From: Sparassis latifolia
Taxonomy: Eukaryota; Basidiomycota; Agaricomycetes; Polyporales; Sparassidaceae
DNA length: 64,000 nucleotides
Assembly: GCA_018466975.1 (NCBI GenBank)
Contig: CM031555.1
Span: 2,232,001 to 2,296,000 of the forward strand
Reading direction: 5' to 3'
Part shown: one piece after another, positions 56,035-64,000 of the stretch
How the letters are laid out: each line of letters starts with the position of its first letter
How positions within the stretch are numbered: position 1 is the stretch's first letter
Made by a program: the position numbers and the translations under genes
The notes under the pieces: generated by a model
Told to the model about the DNA's origin: nothing
The model's database searches: none
What the model saw: the letters and a program-made list of their open reading frames with translations, nothing else

Positions 56035-57310
56035 CGCATACATGAGTGATTATACCGAGGAGACACGGACGGGCGCTTCTTCTTCAACGCGACTCGTATG
56101 GCGGATCTGTGATTGTATCGGTAGCTCACACACTGTATCTGTACTATCGTTCCACATTCAGAAGGATTCATTCTGCGGTAGACATTAAATTCAGTACATA
56201 GCGGGGAGGCGCTCTCGCAAGAGCTCTGCACATCGACTAAAACGTGAACCAGCCGTAAGCGCTAAGCACAACGTCTGGCTTACCGAGAGCACCCCGCCGG
56301 ATTCCGTCTGAACAGATTCTGCTGAAGCCTGAAGGGTGTGAAGCATTCGGTGATGCTGGAAGGGATTCAGTGGACTTCGTGTATGAGGTTCAGTGCAAGA
56401 GGCCCAGGTAGCCTGAACATGCACTGAGACTGAGAGGGTTTCGTAGTACAGTCTGAAGACTTATAGCCTGAAGCTGAAGGCTCACCTCAGGCTGTAGGCT
56501 GGAAGCATCTGGGATGGCAGTCTACTTATAGTGGTGGCTTCGCCGGAAATTAAATAGATTAAATGAAAATAATTCGAGTGACATCTACAGTAGATGTCGC
56601 CCAGTACTTGTAAGATTAGCCTCCCAAAGGCAGACTGCAAAATCAGTCATATGAGAGGTGGGAGGGACGGACTGATATGGCTGTTTAGTACCTTTGCCAA
56701 GAATAAGAGACGAGACGTACTCCTGCAATTGTTCGAGGAGTGTGCCCAGTTAATTCAAACGCGAAACTAGCTGTTGGTGCTGACGATCCCACTGTACTCC
56801 AAGTTGATGCTGGCGTTCTTACTGTGCTAGATCCTCCTGGTGTTGTTTGATCTGTAGTTGTAGATCGTCGACGGGTTGCATATTCAAGTCCATTTGCAGA
56901 GCTGCACGAACGAGATTGTCGCTCGGATTATTGATGCTGGGGAGTTCCAAGTCAGGCATATAGCCGCCATAGCAAGACATTGGGAAGGGGGTACGAAAGG
57001 TCAAAGCTGGAGACCAGAGCAACGCTTGCCACCTCAAATACGAGCGCCTGAGCACAGTGAGGAGCGACATGAGGATTTGACATTGATAAATAAAAGACAA
57101 GCTTTTCTGTCGCATACAATCATCGCAAGTCCATGTACAGAGCTGAGGCTTGGCAAGAATGCCCGGTGAATGAGTGAACACGACCCTCTTGACCGACGCA
57201 GAAAACCGATGAACTTCAAATGATGGCTGCCAAATTTGGTCGAGAAATAGAAGTCGTTCTTCGCGCTCTCTGCTCTACGTCCAACCCACAATATCGTCTT
57301 ACTCGCAATC
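56035..57310. other. Intergenic region with degenerate repeats
   Basis: This 1.28-kb stretch carries scattered gcctgaag/aggctg strings between about 56310 and 56520, and a perfect 19-bp hairpin at 56580-56598. A minus-strand ORF at 56819-57181 ends in a Gln-rich stretch (DLQLQIKQHQEDLAQ) but is not recognised. Confidence 0.45.
56580..56598. repeat. Perfect 19-bp palindrome
   Basis: gacatctac and gtagatgtc are exact inverted copies separated by one base. The function, if any, is unknown. Confidence 0.7.
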
Positions 57311-59367
57311 ATGTTTCAACGCGATCCTCGCGCCGGTGCATTCTTAGGAGGTGACAGAGTATCTGGACAGGACATCCGTGATCAAAATGGTGAGTAAGAT
57401 CTTGCTAGCTGCTGGTCTTTTCTGAGGCCTCTCTGGATCGCAGTACTTGCCGCGCAAACAATTGCGAATGTCGTCAAAAGTTCACTGGGACCGATGGGAT
57501 TGGACAAAATGCTGGTGGACAACATTGGGGTAGGCTCCCGAATCATAGATGAAACTCAACCTCATCCGTTCTTCCATGTCAGGAAGTTACGATCTCTAAT
57601 GACGGCGCGACCATTCTATCACTCCTGGCGGTAGATCATCCTGCTGGTCGCGTATTCGTGGATCTTGCGCAAAAACAGGACAGGGAAGTTGGAGACGGTA
57701 CAACATCTGTGGTACTCGTTGCTGCAGAGCTTCTCCGGAGAGCAAATGAACTTGTGAAGCAGAAAATCCATCCCACCACGATCATCACGGGATACAGGCT
57801 GGCATGCAGGGAGGCGTGCAAGTTCATGCAAGATCAGCTGAGCATCAAGGTGGAAGCGTTGGGCAGGGAGGCACTGATCAATTGCGCAAAGACAAGTATG
57901 TCTAGCAAGATCATTGGCGGGTGAGTCTAGTCCTCATCATAGGCGAGAGTATATATGCTTATTAATCACATGGAGCGATGATGACTTCTTCGCACCTATG
58001 GCAGTAGATGCCATGCTGGCTGTGAAGACCATCAATAGCCGCGGAGAAGTCAAGTATCCAGTGAAGGCGGTCAATGTCTTGAAGGCACACGGCCGGAGTG
58101 CTCGGGAATCGCTGTTTGTCAACGGATATGCTCTGAACTGTACTGTCGCTAGCCAGGGTAGGTATTTACAATGCGAGTCTCTTATATGGTGCTGATTTGT
58201 CGATGTTGTAGCCATGAAAACGCGTATAACAAACGCGAAGATTGCGTGCCTGGACATTAACCTGCAAAAAGCGCGTATGCAATTAGGTGTACAAATCCTG
58301 GTTGACGACCCCGAACAATTAGAAGACATCCGTTCACGGTATGCACATTTTTCAGATAATTACTCATATTTGTTCGTGCCACTAACTTTGGATCATTAGG
58401 GAGTCTGAAATAACACTCGAGCGCATCCGGAAAATCTTGGCTGCTGGAGCCAACGTTGTTTTGACTACGAAGGGCATTGACGATCTTTGTCTTAAGGAAT
58501 TCGTCGAAGCCGGTGCCATGGCCGTTCGCAGATGTAGAAAGGAAGATCTGCGACGAATTGCAAAAGCGACCGGCGGTACTCTCGTATCAAGCCTTGCCAA
58601 CCTGGAGGGCGAAGAGTCGTTTGAGCCAAGCTATCTGGGTACTGCTGAAGAAGTCGTGCAGGAGCGCATCTCAGATGACGAATTGATCCTCATCAAGGGT
58701 ATGAAAGTTGTTAACTCATCATCCATCGTGCTCCGAGGCGCAAACGACTACATGTTGGACGAGATGGAGAGGGCGATTCATGATACATTGTCAATCATCA
58801 AGCGAACACTAGAGAGTGGCGCGGTTGTTCCTGGAGGAGGCGCTGTCGAGACTGCATTGAGCATTTATCTCGAGAATTTCGCGACAACCTTGGTAACGCT
58901 CCATGTTCTAGCCTTGTTCGCCTGCGTTCTGACATATATGTGATAGGGCTCAAGAGAACAGCTAGCCATCGCGGAGTTTGCAAGCGCCCTTCTCGTCATC
59001 CCTAAGACGCTGGCCGTCAATGCGGCGAAGGATTCAACGGAACTTGTCGCGAAGCTCCGTGCATATCATAATGCTGCTCTGAACGCGCCCGCAGGAGACC
59101 CGAAGAAGGCACTCTTGAGGTACGGTCTCGATCTCTTAAATGGCGAAGTACGGGACAACGTCACTGCTGGCATTCTCGAGCCTACCGTCAGCAAGGTCCG
59201 CAGTCTGAAGTCTGCATTCGAGGCAGCGGTTTCTCTCCTGCGCATCGACGATGCCATCCAATGTGTACCCGGTAAGTAATGTGCATACTAACGTTGAGAC
59301 ATGGTGGCTCTGACACTCTGACTCGGCAGAATCTAAGGGCGAACCTGATCCTCACGCTGGACATTGA
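57311..59367 (+). CDS. CCT1: CCT1/TCP1-alpha chaperonin subunit
   Basis: Eight exons (57311-57389, 57444-57529, 57583-57920, 57976-58157, 58212-58338, 58400-58892, 58947-59271, 59330-59367) encode 555 residues, the standard length. CCT1 is one of eight subunits of the cytosolic TRiC/CCT ring that folds actin and tubulin. The start [20 protein letters not shown] is diagnostic for the alpha subunit. ATP-binding motifs are intact: [24 protein letters not shown] and [25 protein letters not shown] belongs to the apical domain, and [15 protein letters not shown] to the distal equatorial part. [15 protein letters not shown] completes the nucleotide pocket. The tail ends [11 protein letters not shown]. 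Confidence 0.97.
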
Positions 59368-59699
59368 GAATACTTAAGACGGATTTGGATCATCATGCGC
59401 AGCGGAGTAGTGATTATCATTAGTACCATAATGTGTACTCATCATTTGCGAGATAGTCTAATCCACGCATAACATCGGCCATTTGAGAGACAAACCTGAA
59501 CGTTTGAACAACAAAGGCGCGATCGAGTCGCGTTGTGACGCGTGAGGGTGACGCGGTTGTCACATGACCTGGCGCGACTTCAACGTCAACAACCACGCCG
59601 CCCCGTCCTGCTCATCCTCCTCTTCGCTGCTCAGCCCAGTGAGCCGCGCTGACCCTTCCTCCACAATTACGACCTTAATCTTATGCACTAGGTGAATCT
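59368..59699. promoter_or_regulatory. CDC27 upstream region
   Basis: This 332-bp stretch between CCT1 and CDC27 must hold the CCT1 3' end and the CDC27 promoter. It contains a CpG-rich stretch (gtgacgcgtgagggtgacgcgg near 59540) that resembles repeated TGACG half-sites. No assigned regulator. Confidence 0.35.
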
Positions 59700-62691
59700 A
59701 TGCAGCAAGAAGGCACATCATCTCCGTCACCTCGCCTATGCCACCGCTTCAATACGCTCATCTGGTCGTGTCTTGACGTTGATCTATACAAGTCTGCTCT
59801 ATTTTATGCGGAGCGTTACTTTGTGCTTGACACAAATAATCACGACGCTCGCCATCTCTATGCAACCGCACTCTTACGTTCTGGCCAGCCACACTCTGCG
59901 CACTTCCTTGTGAACCTTCCTACGGACATCCGGTGTAGTGGCTGTTTCGAGATTAAGGCGAAGTGCTGTACTGCGCTGGGGAGACACAGACAAGCGAGAG
60001 AGGCGTTGGAGGAGAGTATGCGGGGTCGTGCATACACACCTGCACGTTCGTGTTCCGATTCTGTTCTCGTTTCTTTCATCTCTTCACGCGTCAATTTGCG
60101 TGCTCTACACAGCGTCCATGAGCTCCCGTACGGTGGTGTCGTTCCCCGAGGAGGCCGTTCTTCATTGTCGATCTGGGAATATGGCTCTCAAAGGCAATCT
60201 ACCCGAGAATGCAGCTGTCAGTTTTCACAAGGCGTTGGCACTCAATCCCATGCTATGGGAAGCGTTCGAGGGGTTGTGTATGCTAGGTAGGTGTATAGTA
60301 AAGACAGATCTTTTCTTCGTGCCGATTGATGCGTGCTTCTTTCAGGCAGAATCCCAGAGATTGACGAACTTTTCCCCCCACGACCTCCGCCAATAAAGCA
60401 AATACCACCGGACGGGGCTCAGACTAAAGTACCCATCCCAGTGGCAACAGGTGCTGGCTTTTTCACGCCTGATGTCGGCGGCGGTGGTAACCTGTTTCGG
60501 GCGTGGAAGCCTGAGATCAGCCAGCCACAACCGTTTCGTTTAGACCAAGCATTGGGATCTCGCGACTCTATGTAAGTCAGTTCGGTGGGGCGTTCTATAT
60601 CACATTCTCAATGCTATATTTTGATGCGTGAAAGAGCCTCCGCGGACTCTTCGTTATTTCCTGAAGCGTCGTTTGTGCAAGGGTCTCTTCGTCCGAGTCG
60701 GTCACAACCGATGGTCTCATTAGCGGTGCAACCCCCAGCTGTGCGTCCCCTTTCTTCAGCAGATGAGGCGGGCCCGGTGACCAAGAAGCTGCGCTCTGGT
60801 GTGCGGCAGCGTACGGCTCCCCCCTCAACAAACGCCGCGGACTCGAACACGAATCTGAAGCCGTCCAAGTCTGCTGGCGCGCTGCTCCTGGGGGCGGCCG
60901 ACCGCATGAAAAGCTCAAAGGCACGCGCACGCCCGGCCCTGACAATTGCTAACATCTTCTCATCTTCCGGTCGTCCTGCCCAGACTACGGCGACGTCCTC
61001 TAGGTTACATGCGACCGGAGCGAAGGGTGGGCGTGAACAGCAACCTCCGGTCGGCGCTGCAACCAGGCGGAGTACGCGTCTGCTCGGCGGAGGCAATAGC
61101 AAGACGCTCGCCACAAAGGTGCGCACAACGTGCTAACGAGGCTGAGTAGTTGTTCAGCTTCTAATTCTGCATTCATTAGCATTCGACATTGCGGGACCGA
61201 CGGCGGGTGCATACACGGGTGCGTTCTCGGTCGATAGAATCTGACATGGACGAAGAGCCTGGTGGCCCCCTTGCTTTCACTCCACCGCCTCCAATACCAC
61301 AGTCCCCTCCAGAAGCCCCAGCCGGACCCAGTGTCCCGTCAGCGGCGCAAGAGCAGGCTGCGCAGGACTTGTACGATGCGGAGCTAGCAGACTACCACAT
61401 ATACGAGTTAATGCGGTCATTTGCTCGTGCGGGCAGGGCGATGGCCTTGTATGACTGTCACGAATGCCTGGAGCATCTGGAGAAATTGCCGTCCAATCAT
61501 CAGCGATCTGCGTGGGTGATGGCCATGGTTGGGAAGGCTCATTACGAACTTGGTGAATATGTTGCAGTATGTGTCTCCCATTCAGATCCTTATCTTAGAC
61601 CGTCGTCGCTATGATTGTATACTCACCTCATGTTTAATTTAGGCCGAGCGAGCCTTCGAAGCCGTGCGCAATCTGGAGCCGTACAGGCTCACCGACATGG
61701 AAGTGTACTCAACATTACTCTGGCATCTCCAACGGAATGTCAAGCTCTCGTTTCTCGCGCAGGAGCTGTTATCGACAGACCCACGATCACCACAAGCTTG
61801 GATCGCAGTCGGCAATTGCTTCTCCCTCCTGAAGGAGCGTGCGCAAGCTTTGACGTGTTTCCAGCGGGCAGCCCAGTTGGACCCTGCTTGCGCATATGCC
61901 TACACGTTGAGCGGACACGAGACGATCGACCAGGACCTTGACAAGGCGATCAATTTTTTCGAGTCTGCTTTACGTGCCGATGCACGGCACTACAACGCTT
62001 GGTGGGTTTATCCGTGTGAGTGGCGCGTCGTGGATGCTTATCTCTGCTTTGTTACGGAATGGTTAGGTATGGGCTAGGATCATGCTATATGCGAATGAGC
62101 AAGCTGCGACTCGCCGACTACCATTACCGCAGGGCCGCACAGATCCACCCTCAGAACGCGGTTCTTCTAGGATGCGTGGGGATGGTGAGTGTGGTCATGC
62201 GGCCTGTGGTGTGCGAGACGATGATGTATGGGTTTCTTCTTGTGAACAGGTTCACCAGCGCTGTGGGGAGCACGACAAGGCGCTGAAGTTGTTCGATGAG
62301 GCCGTGAGTCTGTCGCCGGAGAACGCGCTTGTGCGTTATCGACGGGCGAAGGTGCTTATCTCGCTCAGGAGATACAAAGTGAGTGGTCGTTGTATCCAGA
62401 GTGTGGGATCGAATATACTGATTGGCGAGGGGCGGCGTGTGAAAATGATATTGTGTGGACCGGCAGCTGGCTGTGGAAGATCTAGAGTACCTGCGCGATA
62501 CATCACCGGAGGAGTCAAACGTTATCTTCCAACTGGCGAAGGTGTACCGGCTGCTTGGGGACGAGCTGAAGAGCGCGCAGACGCTGGCTGTGGCTCGCGA
62601 CGTGTCTCCGAAGAGCGTGAACAAGATCAGGAAGCTGCTGGAGACGGTGAAGGACACGAGGTCGGAGGAGGAGGTGATGGATGTAGGATGA
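59700..62691 (+). CDS. CDC27: CDC27/APC3 anaphase-promoting complex subunit
   Basis: Nine exons (59700-60024, 60113-60286, 60346-60571, 60635-61118, 61180-61566, 61643-62001, 62067-62184, 62250-62378, 62467-62691) give 808 residues. Cdc27 is a TPR scaffold of the APC/C that binds the IR tail of co-activators. N-terminal TPR helices read DVDLYKSALFYAERYFVLDT, then NNHDARHLYATALLRSGQPH, and IKAKCCTALGRHRQAREAL. A disordered Ser/Pro/Arg-rich loop (about residues 210-410) splits the repeats. The C-terminal TPR superhelix includes SPQAWIAVGNCFSLLKERAQ, then RHYNAWYGLGSCYMRMSKLR, and ENALVRYRRAKVLISLRRYK. The order TPR, loop, TPR is that of the family. The start at 59700 is the first ATG that opens the conserved frame. 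Confidence 0.94.
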
Positions 62692-63303
62692 GGAGTATGT
62701 AGATAGGAATTGGAAGCACGGCACGGATATGTTGCAATATGGCTGCCATGGCATGGCCATTGCTTGATTGCACGCGATTGCACCGAGCGCAGGCAGTAGT
62801 GCACGTGATGTGAGTGAGAAAGGCCGAGTGCTGCCGAGTGGTCCCGATCAACCCTATTGGCTGGCGCGTCGCTCGACTGTTTTGGGCGATTGAGTCACCG
62901 CGACCGCGTATAAGACCACTGCCGCCCTGACTCCTTTTGCCAACCGCTCCCGCCACCAGCCACCATGTCTGCCTGAGCTCATCTCCCGCTCTCTAACCTC
63001 TTCTTTCTGGCTTCGCCCTGACATTCCACTCTCTGTCTGGCGAGTCGTTGAAACAAGCATGGTTAACAAATTCGTTCGCAAATCCAAGAACGGCACCATT
63101 CTGTTCGAGCCCTTCATCGTATACCGTATACACCAGTGACAACTGCCTCTGCCTCGTACGTCCTTTTCTCTCGATCGCGTCACGATTTGGTCCACATGTT
63201 CCACACGTTCGTATCCAGACCGCGCTCATAACCCCTGCACGTCGCTCAACCGGCCAGTAGCAACACTTGCCACACCACATCAGTCATTCTTTTTCGCGCG
63301 TTG
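62692..63303 (+). promoter_or_regulatory. Promoter and leader of the last gene
   Basis: The 612 bp contain a consensus Gcn4/AP-1 site TGAGTCA at 62891-62897 and a TATA-like box (tataag) at 62909-62914. These lie about 400 bp before the first start codon, so a long 5' leader is likely. Assignment is by motif only. Confidence 0.4.
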
Positions 63304-64000
63304 ATGTTCCCACTCGCAAAGCCTCGATCCCCATCTTTGTTCAGCATGGCCCGCTCCAAGCTGCAGTCTGCCGTTGGCGGTGGCGCCAAAGACAGCACCA
63401 GCTTGCATCGCTGGGTGCTCCTGAAAAACTCGATAGTTCGCTCTTCCCCTTCGGACGCCACCACTGCTACTCCAGAGGGGGCTGATGTAACAGACGTGTA
63501 TCCACATGACGACGAGGAGGTGCACGAAGACGAAGATTCGGACGCTTTTATGTTCCCGGATCCCGATGCTGTACGCGGCTCCCGAGATTCTGGTCTGTGC
63601 GACCCCGAAAATCAGTGGTTGGACTCTCTGTTGCAGACGCTTGGTGATGATGACCAGGCGGAGAGCGAAGTCCCAGTGAACGCCGCAGACGACGACGACG
63701 AACCGCTAAGTCCTCTGTGCTCCCCCATGTCTTCGTCAGACGACCTCGTGAACCATTCCAGCTACTACGAGATCCAGCCGCCTCTTTCGATTCCGTATCC
63801 TGTCCCGTATCCACCACTTCACCCGCCACTTGTCCCGGCGTGGTTCGAAGATGAATCCCCCAGTGACTCTCTGTTGGACTCCAGCCCGCCGCTCTACCAC
63901 GATCCCCTTCCATACTATGACGTTGATGATACAGAAGACTTGGCGGTTCCAGACGCGATCGAGGACACTTCCGACGACGAGTCAGACGCGCCTTCCACCC
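63304..64000 (+). CDS. Conserved acidic fungal protein, N-terminal part (runs off the window)
   Basis: An open frame from 63304 (or the second ATG at 63346) runs to the window end without a stop, so it is incomplete. The product starts with a short basic block (MARSKLQSAVGGGAKDSTSL) and HRWVLLKNSIVRSS. It then becomes strongly acidic and Pro-rich: EEVHEDEDSDAFMFPDPD, QWLDSLLQTLGDDDQ, and IPYPVPYPPLHPPLVPAW. It also has PYYDVDDTEDLAVPDAIEDT. I believe related proteins occur widely in basidiomycetes, but I cannot name a function. The mixture of short hydrophobic motifs in acidic surroundings resembles transcriptional activation regions, which is a guess. Confidence 0.65.
   Translation, partial: MFPLAKPRSPSLFSMARSKLQSAVGGGAKDSTSLHRWVLLKNSIVRSSPSDATTATPEGADVTDVYPHDDEEVHEDEDSDAFMFPDPDAVRGSRDSGLCDPENQWLDSLLQTLGDDDQAESEVPVNAADDDDEPLSPLCSPMSSSDDLVNHSSYYEIQPPLSIPYPVPYPPLHPPLVPAWFEDESPSDSLLDSSPPLYHDPLPYYDVDDTEDLAVPDAIEDTSDDESDAPST

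Overview
The window is nuclear DNA of a filamentous basidiomycete, most likely an agaricomycete mushroom-type fungus. That placement is inference. It rests on genes cut by many short introns (mostly 45-75 nt), close packing on both strands, fungal orthologues throughout, and a DIRS-type retrotransposon of the kind common in basidiomycetes. There are no operons, CRISPR arrays, rRNA or tRNA genes. Gene models were built by hand by splicing at GT-AG (sometimes GC-AG) sites and checking that phases and exon lengths close.

Layout. 1-11.3 kb: 3' end of a STRAP-type WD40 gene, an NYN/LOTUS-like RNA-binding nuclease candidate, a SnoaL-like protein, a mitochondrial-type short-chain dehydrogenase, and a full-length SMG6/EST1 homologue with PIN domain. 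11.3-15.2 kb: gene-poor, with a TA-flanked MITE, a small foldback and one copy of a dispersed repeat. 15.2-17.9 kb: RAD57 converging on a four-helix membrane protein. 19.7-25.0 kb: a decayed DIRS retrotransposon on the minus strand, whose gag is split by a 7-nt-unit minisatellite. 25-29.4 kb: gene relics, a large foldback element and a second MITE.

30-44.3 kb is dense housekeeping territory: ATG8, a membrane RING-H2 ligase, mitoribosomal mS37, the membrane E2 UBC6, splicing factor SF3A1, mitoribosomal mL60, ribosome-biogenesis factor CMS1 and an ERI1-type exonuclease. 44.8-64 kb: a TmpA-like membrane protein, kinetochore NDC80, nuclear-transport factor MOG1, an MIT-domain coiled-coil protein, an unknown gene, chaperonin CCT1, APC/C subunit CDC27 and the start of an acidic conserved fungal protein.

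The genes do not form one pathway. Recurring themes are RNA processing and decay (SMG6, SF3A1, ERI1, NYN protein), mitosis (NDC80, CDC27), ubiquitin-like systems and autophagy (UBC6, RING, ATG8, MIT protein) and mitochondrial translation (mS37, mL60). The most unusual signals are splicing features: a 6-nt exon in STRAP, 12-, 17-, 20- and 22-nt exons elsewhere, a last exon that codes only the stop codon, and at least four well-supported GC-AG introns. The minisatellite-filled insertion inside the DIRS gag also stands out. I found no clearly new biological system beyond these.
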